Shown piece after piece: positions 6,056 through 11,749 of a DNA stretch of 11,749 bases (position 1 is the first letter of the stretch; the number at the start of each line of letters is the position of its first letter). The notes under the pieces are model-generated. The model made no database searches, was not told where the DNA came from, and worked only from the letters and a program-made list of their open reading frames with translations. The stretch covers positions 1 to 11,749 of the forward strand of contig CAJJXN010000043.1 of assembly GCA_905197115.1 (NCBI GenBank), in the 5' to 3' direction. This DNA is from an uncultured Bacillota bacterium (GTDB lineage Bacteria > Bacillota_I > Bacilli_A > RFN20 > CAG-631). A program made the position numbers and the translations under genes.

Positions 6056-6853
6056 ATGTATAAATTAATTAAACTAAATATAGCGATTAAACCAAATATA
6101 AACATTGAATACAATGGCTATTTTCAAGATGAATATGAGTTAGTACAATTTTATCTATCAACACTAGTAAAAAACGGGCAAATCATGTCCAACTATAGCA
6201 TTATAAAAAGTAATAAAAAATATATTGTTTATTGTACCATTCCTGATATTACCACGCTTTCTGAAAAATATAATAATGAATACACCAATATAGCTTTGAA
6301 GTATCTAAATATATTTTTTGAAATAATTGGAGATGATCTTTCTTTTTATGAAGATTGTTCGTATAGTAATTCAAGTTGGTATTTATTATATTCCGATTAT
6401 GAATCATCAAATGATGAATCACCCTTAAAATGTGGAGATTGTGGAAACGATATTCCACTTTATAAAACTCCCTATTTATTTGGTGAAAAAGAGCATTTAA
6501 CTCTTTTAAATTATCAAAAATTATATGCTTGTGTTGACACCATTTGGATGGAATCATTATCGGATCGTTATTCTAAAAATCAATTAACCAACACAGGCTC
6601 TGCCTTAGTTAAGCAGGGTTTAAAAATTAGACAAGAATTAGAAGCAAAATTAAATAAACCAGTATATCTATTCGTCAGAAAACCTATTGGCGGACTATTT
6701 GATTTTGAAAATAATAATTTTGAAATAGATGTATGCCCTATATGTAAAGAAAAACTTGATCCATCTTTAAATCAAGACTTATGTGGAAAAATGTGTCATC
6801 ATTGTCGTATTGCTTTCAATAACCCTTATGGCAAAATATCTAAAAACGATTGA
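6056..6853 (+). CDS. DUF2310-like zinc-ribbon protein
   Basis: The 265-residue protein resembles the DUF2310 family, described as Zn-ribbon-containing and possibly nucleic-acid-binding, of unknown role. The N-terminal ~120 residues carry no motif I recognise. A core segment follows with C126-GD-C129 and NDIPLYKTPYLFG, then CVDTIWMESLSDRY (159-172), the layout I recall from the Bacillus members. The C-terminus has a four-Cys zinc ribbon: CPIC at 227-230 and CHHC at 247-250. The start is clear, with AAAGGAGATG ending 5 nt before the ATG. There is no signal peptide or membrane segment, so it is cytoplasmic. It stands alone, between a tRNA and a lipoprotein gene with its own promoter; no clear terminator follows it. 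Confidence 0.75.
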   Translation: MYKLIKLNIAIKPNINIEYNGYFQDEYELVQFYLSTLVKNGQIMSNYSIIKSNKKYIVYCTIPDITTLSEKYNNEYTNIALKYLNIFFEIIGDDLSFYEDCSYSNSSWYLLYSDYESSNDESPLKCGDCGNDIPLYKTPYLFGEKEHLTLLNYQKLYACVDTIWMESLSDRYSKNQLTNTGSALVKQGLKIRQELEAKLNKPVYLFVRKPIGGLFDFENNNFEIDVCPICKEKLDPSLNQDLCGKMCHHCRIAFNNPYGKISKND

Positions 6854-6934
6854 AAATAATTATTTGAAAGCAATTTTATGATGATTAAAAAAAATGATTA
6901 AAACTTTTCCTTTTTGTTTGAATTTTTTTATACA

Positions 6935-6963
6935 TTGACCATCATTCAAAAAACGAGTATACT
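6935..6963 (+). promoter_or_regulatory. Strong sigma-A promoter of the lipoprotein gene
   Basis: TTGACC (6935-6940), a 17-nt spacer and TATACT (6958-6963) are close to consensus. The start would be near 6970, followed by AAAGGAGG at 6977-6984. Confidence 0.85.
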
Positions 6964-6990
6964 TTATATACTATTTAAAGGAGGATTTTT

Positions 6991-8214
6991 ATGAAAACTT
7001 TAAAAATTATGAGTGTATTAGTTTCAAGTTCGTTGCTATTTGCTTGCAACTCAAAACAAACTAGCTCAGATTCAAATAAAGGAGAAGTCATTACAACATT
7101 TTTTGATACTTTAAAAAGTGGTGTAAAAGTTGAAACAAATGTTACTGAAATTATTGATGGTGTAAGTCGAAATTATTTAATTGAAACAGCAATGAAAGAA
7201 AAAGAAGTTTCATTCATTCAATATAGCGATTTAAACAAAGAAAATAAAATGATTCATGAATGTTATTTAGGAAAAAAAGGTGACAACTATGTTTATGGAA
7301 CACGTTTAAATGTAGCCAATTCTATCAGTTATTATCAAATGTACAATCCTGTTGCATCTGAGTACTATACGTGGAAAAATGGTTATACAAACCCTTTTTC
7401 TTTAATACAATTTGAAGATTTTGAATATGTAGATAAAAATTATTCACTCAAATGGGATAAAATGAATGTTGTCAATATTAACCAATCTTTATGTACTTTA
7501 CTTTATGGCAATCCAGGGCTTACAATTGCTGAATTTAAAGTATCTAAAAAAGATGATGGCAAATTTCATATTAGTGCTTTTGCCGATCCATATAAAGGCT
7601 CTAAAACTTATGAATATGAATTTGAATCTATCATCACACAAATGGGAGATGAAACTTCAATTGATTATTTAGCCGTTCCTTTTGATTCAGTTGAAGATGC
7701 TTTATTTGACAAAATGATTACTGATTTAAAAACTCATAATTATATTGCTAGTGCTACGAACTATCGCAATGATACATTCGTATCTCAAAGTTTTTTCCGC
7801 AGTAACGAAGATAAATTAAGTTATGATATCAATGTAGATGGCGAAGAAATTCATATTGGTTATTATGTTGATGAAAATGGTAAACTGCAAGAAGTAACAA
7901 AAATAAATGAGCAATATCAAAAGACAGGGAACCCTTCTACACAAAAAATCAATCGTTATCGTCCTGCTTTTAATTTATCTCGTGCATGTTTTGAAAAGGT
8001 GAATGAAACAACTTACAAAATGAAAAATCGTATTGAAGGAAGTGTTTCTGCTTACTATAGTTTAGAAACGGAAACAGTTGACTTAAACCAATTTAGTATT
8101 GAAATCACAAATGATAGTTATGTATTTACCAATATCAGTGGAGCAAGAAAAACCATTGTTACATTTACAAATATTGGAGATGCCAATGTTGGTTTTGATC
8201 CAAGTTTACTTTAA
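6991..8214 (+). CDS. Predicted lipoprotein of unknown function
   Basis: The 407-residue product begins with a typical lipoprotein signal: positive start (MKTLK), hydrophobic stretch (residues 6-17) and lipobox LFAC with the lipidated cysteine at 19. A polar Ser/Thr/Lys linker follows (20-30). The mature part would be anchored on the outer face of the membrane. It has no further membrane segment and no motif I recognise; alternating polar and aromatic strands suggest a beta-rich fold. It is not beside ABC-transporter genes, so a substrate-binding role has no support from context. A near-consensus promoter, AAAGGAGG, and a following terminator make it a single-gene unit, likely well expressed. 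It may be restricted to a narrow lineage, which I cannot test here. Confidence 0.8.
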   Translation: MKTLKIMSVLVSSSLLFACNSKQTSSDSNKGEVITTFFDTLKSGVKVETNVTEIIDGVSRNYLIETAMKEKEVSFIQYSDLNKENKMIHECYLGKKGDNYVYGTRLNVANSISYYQMYNPVASEYYTWKNGYTNPFSLIQFEDFEYVDKNYSLKWDKMNVVNINQSLCTLLYGNPGLTIAEFKVSKKDDGKFHISAFADPYKGSKTYEYEFESIITQMGDETSIDYLAVPFDSVEDALFDKMITDLKTHNYIASATNYRNDTFVSQSFFRSNEDKLSYDINVDGEEIHIGYYVDENGKLQEVTKINEQYQKTGNPSTQKINRYRPAFNLSRACFEKVNETTYKMKNRIEGSVSAYYSLETETVDLNQFSIEITNDSYVFTNISGARKTIVTFTNIGDANVGFDPSLL

Positions 8215-8219
8215 AGAAG

Positions 8220-8247
8220 AAACTGTTAGCGATGGTTAACAGTTTTT
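8220..8247 (+). terminator. Intrinsic terminator of the lipoprotein gene
   Basis: A 9-bp stem AAACTGTTA/TAACAGTTT (8220-8228 with 8237-8245) has an 8-nt loop and continues into Ts, 5 bp after the stop codon. Confidence 0.8.
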
Positions 8248-8336
8248 CTTTATTTCAACATAAATGATGAAATATGTAGATTATAAATCCTTTTGAAATT
8301 GATAAGATTTAAATGTCAAAAAAAGGAGGAAATAAG

Positions 8337-8690
8337 ATGAATACAGATAAAATTTATGCTGAAAAAATTGCAAGTGAATTTGCTTTAAAAGAAACGAGAA
8401 AAATTATTGCATTAAAAAAATTAGTTAAGTTAGCAAAAAGAAAAGCTTATATTTTTTCCCTTACATTTGGAATTATTTGTACTTTAATTCTTGGAACTGG
8501 AATGTGTTTTTCAATGAAAGTTATTGGAAATAATTCTTTAGGAAGTATGATTTTAGGAATTATACTTGGAGTTATAGGAATGGTAGGCGTATCAATTAAT
8601 TATTTTATTTATAAAAAGTTAATACAAGATGGCAAAAAGAAATACGGCAATGACATTATTCAATTAGCGAAAGAAATAAGCGAAGAATAA
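8337..8690 (+). CDS. Small two-helix membrane protein
   Basis: The start is placed at ATG 8337 because AAAAGGAGGA at 8321-8330 is ideally spaced for it. The in-frame ATG at 8313 would translate through that ribosome site and has none of its own. The 117-residue protein has a charged, helical N-terminus (1-36), membrane helices at about 37-60 and 68-92, and a charged tail ending in LAKEISEE. Both ends are probably cytoplasmic. Similar proteins are, as I recall, widespread in Firmicutes next to TetR regulators, sometimes under the name dihydropteridine reductase, which nothing in the sequence supports. It lies 18 bp before the TetR gene, so they are probably co-transcribed. Function unknown. 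Confidence 0.8.
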   Translation: MNTDKIYAEKIASEFALKETRKIIALKKLVKLAKRKAYIFSLTFGIICTLILGTGMCFSMKVIGNNSLGSMILGIILGVIGMVGVSINYFIYKKLIQDGKKKYGNDIIQLAKEISEE

Positions 8691-8708
8691 AAACAAAGGA
8701 GAGATAAA

Positions 8709-9281
8709 ATGAATAAATCAGACAGCAAATACTTTCATACTGCTTTATTAATGAATGAAGCTCTCCTTTTACTTTTAGAAAAAAAAGAATTTGAATTTAT
8801 CACTGTTAAAGAAGTTTGTGAAAAAGCAGGAGTTCATCGCACAACTTTTTATCTTCACTATAATGATATGAATGACTTATTAATAGAAACAATTGAAGGA
8901 GTTAACAAAAAATTTCACGCTTCTTTTAATCATAAAAAGTTTAATGTTACGACTGCATCTAAAGAAGACTCTTATTTTATCACAGAGGAGTATTTAATAC
9001 CTTATTTAAATTTTGTTAAAAACAACAAAAGATTATTTAAGTTAATCCATGACAAACCTTATCTTTTTCACAATAAAAAAACTCTGCAAGAAATGTATCA
9101 GCAAACATTTACTTTTATTTTAGATAAGTATAAAGTAAAAGATAAAGATAAAATATATATTTTTTCATTTTTTTCACAAGGCACTTTGGCTATCATTTTA
9201 AAATGGGTAGAAAAAGATTGCAAAGAGGAAGTTGAATATATATCTAATTTAATTATTCAATTGGTAGAGTCATCATTATGA
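8709..9281 (+). CDS. TetR/AcrR family transcriptional regulator
   Basis: This is a 190-residue one-component repressor. The N-terminal DNA-binding domain shows the TetR helix-turn-helix at about 32-51 (TVKEVCEKAGVHRTTFYLHY), followed by the usual NDMNDLLIE helix. The C-terminal ~130 residues form the ligand-binding and dimer domain, which is too variable to name an inducer. AAAGGAGAG precedes the ATG. It overlaps the next membrane-protein gene by 4 bp (ATGA), and the small membrane protein lies just upstream. It most likely controls these membrane proteins and itself. The family is certain; the signal is unknown. Confidence 0.92.
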   Translation: MNKSDSKYFHTALLMNEALLLLLEKKEFEFITVKEVCEKAGVHRTTFYLHYNDMNDLLIETIEGVNKKFHASFNHKKFNVTTASKEDSYFITEEYLIPYLNFVKNNKRLFKLIHDKPYLFHNKKTLQEMYQQTFTFILDKYKVKDKDKIYIFSFFSQGTLAIILKWVEKDCKEEVEYISNLIIQLVESSL

Positions 9282-9943
9282 AGACTAAAAATTGGATTTT
9301 AAAACTTAAAAACGATAAAATATATAGACAACATTTTTTTGTCTTTGTTTCAATGATTTGTTCATTTAGCTTTGCCATCTATAACGGAGTCATTGGATTT
9401 TTACTAAAATCAGCGTGGCATGAAAGTATTTGCATTTATTATATTTTGCTACTTTTTATAAAATTAATTATTTTTATTCAATTAAAAAAGAATACAGAAA
9501 ATTCTTCATTAAGAGCAAAGAAAAAAATAAAAAATGCATTTATCTTTACAAGTATATTGCTTTTTTTCGTAAATCTTTCCTTATTTGCACCTATTATTTT
9601 AATGATTCTAAACAAAAGAATGGTTCATTTTTCTTTAATTTTTTCGATTGCTATTGCAGCATATACAACTTATAAAATTATTCTTGCGATTATTCATTTT
9701 ATTAAATACAAAAAAAATACGAATTTAATGATAAAAGAAAGAAAAACAATTCAATTAATTGAAGCGGTTGTATCTATTTTAACACTTCAAAACACATTAA
9801 TTGCTGTAAATAGTGCTCAATTTACTCAAAAATTATTTATTTTAACGATTTTTTCAAGCTTTCTTGGACTATTCTTTATTTTATTTTTAACGATTGATAT
9901 GTTTATTAAAGCTTTAAAACAAAACTTTTTTATACCTGAATAA
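9278..9943 (+). CDS. Multi-pass membrane protein
   Basis: The 221-residue protein is very hydrophobic, with helices at about 20-43, 50-69, 86-111, 117-143, 160-178 and 186-211, giving five or six membrane crossings. The loops are Lys/Arg-rich (for example 70-85 and 143-157). I know of similar proteins following TetR genes in Clostridia and related groups, but none with a defined function. There is no ATPase or transporter signature. It starts inside the TetR stop codon (ATGA), so expression is coupled to the regulator. No separate ribosome site of note is visible. It could be a sensor, a permease-like protein or an envelope-stress factor; the sequence does not decide. Confidence 0.8.
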   Translation: MKTKNWILKLKNDKIYRQHFFVFVSMICSFSFAIYNGVIGFLLKSAWHESICIYYILLLFIKLIIFIQLKKNTENSSLRAKKKIKNAFIFTSILLFFVNLSLFAPIILMILNKRMVHFSLIFSIAIAAYTTYKIILAIIHFIKYKKNTNLMIKERKTIQLIEAVVSILTLQNTLIAVNSAQFTQKLFILTIFSSFLGLFFILFLTIDMFIKALKQNFFIPE

Positions 9944-9945
9944 TT

Positions 9946-9978
9946 AAAAAATAGTTTTCGAAAGAAAACTATTTTTTT
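9946..9978. terminator. Bidirectional terminator between convergent genes
   Basis: A perfect 14-bp stem (9946-9959 with 9964-9977) is capped by a GAAA tetraloop. It has As on the left and Ts on the right, so it can terminate both the membrane-protein transcript and the convergent regulator. It overlaps the last codons and TAG stop of the minus-strand gene. Confidence 0.9.
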
Positions 9979-10346
9979 AGAAAATGTTGGTTATAATATC
10001 TTTTTATACTTTGAAAAGACTCAACACTCAAATCATGTTCAATTTTGCAAGAATCCTCATAAGCTGTTTTTTCGTTGACCCCTAAAGCGATTAATAATTT
10101 AGCAATGATATTATGTCTTTCATACATTTTTTCAGCGATACTTTGTCCCAATTCTGTAAGAATTATATTCCCACTATCTTCAATAACTAAATATCCTTCT
10201 TGCATATATTTTTTTAACATAATACTAATGGTTGCTTTTGAATAATTCATTTGATGACTTAAATCAATTGCTCGAACGTTTCCTTTTTCTTGAATTAACA
10301 TATATATTGTTTCTAAATAGTTTTCAATCGTTTCTTCATTTTTCAT
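9969..10346 (-). CDS. Short DtxR/MntR-family metal-dependent repressor, probably iron-sensing
   Basis: The start is set at the ATG complementary to 10344-10346, which has GGAGAG (10354-10359) 7 nt upstream; a TTG at 10361 is a poorer choice. The 125-residue protein has a winged helix-turn-helix (about 6-65; VRAIDLSHQMNYSKATISIMLKK region) and a dimer/metal domain (66-125), with no third SH3-like domain, as in MntR. Aligned by eye to B. subtilis MntR, the ligands D8, E11, H77, E99, E102 and H103 become Asn9, Glu12, His78, Cys100, Glu103 and His104. Cys at that place is what DtxR/IdeR uses for Fe(II). Together with the divergent feo operon, this points to an Fe(II)-responsive repressor. Mn(II) or mixed sensing remains possible. 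Confidence 0.88.
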   Translation of the reverse strand: MKNEETIENYLETIYMLIQEKGNVRAIDLSHQMNYSKATISIMLKKYMQEGYLVIEDSGNIILTELGQSIAEKMYERHNIIAKLLIALGVNEKTAYEDSCKIEHDLSVESFQSIKRYYNQHFLKK

Positions 10347-10376
10347 ATGGCCACTCTCCAATAAGTTCTTTATTAC

Positions 10377-10404
10377 ATTATAACGAATATTCTTTTTTTT
10401 TCAA
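10377..10404 (-). promoter_or_regulatory. Promoter of the DtxR/MntR-family gene
   Basis: On the minus strand, TTGAAA (10404-10399), a 16-nt spacer and a perfect TATAAT (10382-10377) lie 30 bp before the start codon. No copy of the GTTAGA-N5-CTAAC site overlaps it, so autoregulation through those sites looks unlikely. Confidence 0.7.
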
Positions 10405-10444
10405 ATAACACATAAAATAAAATGTAATATTTTTCATAAAATTA

Positions 10445-10472
10445 TTGACAAATAAAAACAAATTGTTAAAAT
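10445..10472 (+). promoter_or_regulatory. Promoter of the feo operon
   Basis: A perfect TTGACA -35 (10445-10450), a 16-nt spacer and TAAAAT (10467-10472) are present. The predicted start at about 10479 falls on the first operator-like palindrome. Confidence 0.75.
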
Positions 10473-10479
10473 ATTATTG

Positions 10480-10495
10480 GTTAGATTTATCTAAC
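10480..10495. promoter_or_regulatory. Operator-like palindrome 1 at the feo transcription start
   Basis: GTTAGAT-TT-ATCTAAC is a perfect inverted repeat with 7-bp arms. Its GTTAG/CTAAC ends resemble the core of the known DtxR-box consensus. Its position at the predicted start fits repression by the divergent regulator. Confidence 0.65.
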
Positions 10496-10503
10496 TTTAT
10501 TAA

Positions 10504-10528
10504 TAGTTGTGGGTTAGACACAACTAAC
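10504..10528. promoter_or_regulatory. Operator-like palindrome 2 nested with an RNA hairpin before feoA
   Basis: GTTAG-N6-CTAAC (10513-10528) has the same 16-bp layout as palindrome 1 and begins 33 bp after it, about three helical turns. A second inverted repeat, TAGTTGTG (10504-10511) with CACAACTA (10519-10526), shares its bases and would form an 8-bp hairpin in the leader ending just before TTGGAGG (10529-10535). Confidence 0.55.
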
Positions 10529-10542
10529 TTGGAGGTTTTAAA

Positions 10543-10755
10543 ATGCCATTAACATTAGCACCAATCGGTAAAGAATTAACAATTCGTAAAATTGCAACCG
10601 ATGAAAAATTAAAAAAACATTTAGAAAGTTTAGGAATTACTATCAATTCTAAAATCACTGTCTTATCCCAAAATGGAGGAAACCTTATTTGTTTAGTTAA
10701 AGATGGAAGATTAGCCCTTGATAAAAGTACAGCCCTAAAGATTTTTGTTTTATAA
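10543..10755 (+). CDS. feoA: FeoA-domain protein, divergent first copy
   Basis: A 70-residue, single-domain FeoA (SH3-like beta barrel) protein, a small cytoplasmic partner of the ferrous-iron transporter FeoB. The fold is suggested by PLTLAPIGKELTIRKI (2-17), the helix with LESLGIT (47 bases into the domain, residues 27-33) and the terminal ALDKSTALKIFVL strand. It lacks the RRRLFDMG-x-x-PG signature seen in the second copy, so it is the more divergent paralogue. GGAGG lies 7 nt before the ATG. It is the first gene of a tightly packed operon, 14 bp before the second feoA. Paired FeoA genes before FeoB are common in anaerobic Firmicutes, and the two copies may have different roles. Confidence 0.82.
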   Translation: MPLTLAPIGKELTIRKIATDEKLKKHLESLGITINSKITVLSQNGGNLICLVKDGRLALDKSTALKIFVL

Positions 10756-10769
10756 AGGAGGAAGATAGT

Positions 10770-11000
10770 ATGGAAAAAAAATTAAGCGAATTTTCAATTG
10801 GCGATGTTGGAATTATTAAAAGAGTCGCAGGGGAAGGTAAAGCTAGAAGAAGATTATTTGATATGGGAGTCACTCCAGGAGCCGAAGTAATTTTAAGAAA
10901 AAAAGCCCCTTTAGGTGATCCTTTAGAAGTTCGTATTCGTGGATATGAATTAACACTTAGAAAAGATGAAGCCGAATTGATCACATTGGAGGTGAAATAA
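10770..11000 (+). CDS. feoA: FeoA-domain protein, canonical second copy
   Basis: This 76-residue FeoA has the full family pattern: LSEFSIGDVGIIKRV (5-19), then ARRRLFDMGVTPGAEV (25-40), then PLGDPLEVRIRGYELTLRK (46-64). It is thought to bind the cytoplasmic G-domain side of FeoB and help Fe(II) transport. AAAGGAGG (10754-10761) starts inside the stop codon of the first feoA, and its own stop is one base before the feoB ATG, so translation of all three is likely linked. The minus-strand frame over this region is a shadow. Confidence 0.95.
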   Translation: MEKKLSEFSIGDVGIIKRVAGEGKARRRLFDMGVTPGAEVILRKKAPLGDPLEVRIRGYELTLRKDEAELITLEVK

Positions 11001-11001
11001 A

Positions 11002-11749
11002 ATGTTAAAATTTGCTTTAGCCGGCAATCCTAACAGTGGCAAAACTTCTCTTTTTAACGTTTTAACTGGAAGTACCGCTCATGTTGGAAACTGGCCAGGA
11101 GTTACCGTTGATAAAAAAGAAGGGATATATAAAAAATGTGAAGAGCCTATTCATATTATTGATTTACCCGGAATTTATTCTTTATCGCCTTATACTCCAG
11201 AAGAAGTTATCTCAAGAAACTATATATTAAATGAAAAACCTGATTGTATTATTAATATTGTGGATGCTACCAATTTAGAAAGAAATTTATATTTAACAAC
11301 ACAACTATTAGAAATTGATATTCCAATGGTAATAGCTTTAAATATGATGGATGTTCTCGCTAAAAATGGGGATAAAATTAACATTCAATCAATTGAAAAA
11401 CAACTAGGTGTTCCTGTTGTTGAAATATCAGCTTTAAAAGAAACTGGGACCGATGAATTAATGAAAAGAGCTTATCAAGCATCCAAAGAAAAAAGAAAAG
11501 GCTCAACTATTTTAAAAGATTCTAGTCTTTCTCATTTAATTGGAGATGTAAAGATTGCTTTAGAACATAGTGAAGTTGAAAATCCTCTCTTTCATGCAAT
11601 TAAATTGGTTGAAAATGATGAGTTAGAAGTAGAAGATCATCAAAAAGCTTATCAAATGGTTCAAGATTTTAAAAAGACTTTTAATGATGAGATTTTTGGA
11701 ACTGATTTTGAAGCTTTAGTGGCTGATGGCCGTTATAAATGGTTATCTG
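11002..11749 (+). CDS. feoB: FeoB ferrous iron transporter, N-terminal GTPase part (3' end outside window)
   Basis: The frame starts at ATG 11002 with GGAGGTG 7 nt upstream and is open to the right edge, giving 249 residues of a protein that normally has 600-800. The G-protein domain is complete: G1 GNPNSGKT (8-15), switch I VGNWPGVTV (28-36) with the G2 Thr35, G3 DLPG (54-57), G4 NMMD (114-117) and G5 SALK (143-146). The helical guanine-dissociation-inhibitor-like region follows from about 165. The membrane part that carries Fe(II) lies beyond the window, so completeness cannot be judged. As the third gene of the operon, it shares the iron-responsive control region upstream of feoA. Confidence 0.97.
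   Translation, partial: MLKFALAGNPNSGKTSLFNVLTGSTAHVGNWPGVTVDKKEGIYKKCEEPIHIIDLPGIYSLSPYTPEEVISRNYILNEKPDCIINIVDATNLERNLYLTTQLLEIDIPMVIALNMMDVLAKNGDKINIQSIEKQLGVPVVEISALKETGTDELMKRAYQASKEKRKGSTILKDSSLSHLIGDVKIALEHSEVENPLFHAIKLVENDELEVEDHQKAYQMVQDFKKTFNDEIFGTDFEALVADGRYKWLS

Noticed and set aside
8313..8336. Upstream in-frame ATG at 8313 as start of the two-helix membrane protein
   Set aside because: It would translate the strong AAAAGGAGGA site itself (as Lys-Lys-Gly-Gly) and has no ribosome site of its own; ATG 8337 is perfectly spaced.
9430..9675. Second plus-strand frame inside the multi-pass membrane protein
   Set aside because: It is an out-of-frame shadow in AT-rich sequence; the long frame has the TetR coupling and regular membrane helices.
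10347..10361. TTG at 10361 as start of the DtxR/MntR-family gene
   Set aside because: The GGAGAG ribosome site lies inside that extension and is correctly spaced for the ATG at 10346.
10697..10984. Minus-strand frame across the two feoA genes
   Set aside because: It is antisense to clear FeoA coding sequence and has no initiation signals.
1..11749. Reassigned TGA codons (mycoplasma-like code)
   Set aside because: TGG is used for Trp throughout, and TGA ends genes at ATGA junctions at 1633-1635 and 9279-9281.
1..11749. CRISPR array or transposon ends
   Set aside because: No regularly spaced repeats and no transposase-like frame or paired terminal repeats were seen.

Overview
The window is AT-rich, low-GC Firmicutes-type DNA. 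It uses the standard genetic code: TGG encodes Trp, and TGA is a real stop at the ATGA gene junctions at 1632-1635 and 9278-9281. Promoters are sigma-A-like, Shine-Dalgarno sites are strong (AAAGGAGG), and the tRNA gene carries its own CCA. Together with the gene families, this suggests a gut-type anaerobe of the Bacilli/Erysipelotrichia or Clostridia. The sequence alone does not give a genus.

Layout: (1) The C-terminal end of an unrecognised protein enters from the left and ends in a terminator (2-482). (2) A compact three-gene sugar operon follows, with a clear extended -10 promoter and a terminator (521-3371). It encodes a complete Gfo/Idh/MocA oxidoreductase, a short degenerate Gfo/Idh/MocA paralogue and a sugar-phosphate isomerase/epimerase-type TIM barrel. 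(3) A two-gene IbrA/IbrB-like module (DUF3440 PAPS-reductase-like protein plus ParB-like protein; 3532-5431) overlaps by 8 bp and lies directly against a tRNA-Leu(CAA) gene (5494-5580), the kind of place where accessory genes integrate. (4) A gene-poor stretch (5581-6055) leads to a DUF2310-like zinc-ribbon protein (6056-6853). (5) A lone lipoprotein of unknown function has its own promoter and terminator (6935-8247). (6) A trio of a two-helix membrane protein, a TetR regulator and a multi-helix membrane protein runs from 8337 to 9943 and ends in a bidirectional terminator. (7) An iron-uptake locus closes the window. A short DtxR/MntR-family regulator on the minus strand (9969-10346) faces a feoA-feoA-feoB operon; feoB runs off the right edge.

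How the parts work together: the sugar operon probably oxidises a sugar or glycoside to a keto intermediate and then isomerises, epimerises or cleaves it. No transporter, kinase or regulator is visible, so the substrate is unknown. In the iron locus, the divergent regulator has a Cys at a metal-ligand position, as in iron-sensing DtxR/IdeR. Two 16-bp palindromic sites of the form GTTAGA-N5-CTAAC sit at the feo transcription start and just before the first feoA Shine-Dalgarno. The simplest reading is that Fe(II)-bound regulator shuts off Fe(II) import.

The most unusual observations are the in-frame ATG-TAA start-stop just before the ibrA-like gene, the tRNA promoter set inside the preceding gene's terminator region, and the paired, nested operators at feo. 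No CRISPR array, insertion sequence or phage structural gene is visible.
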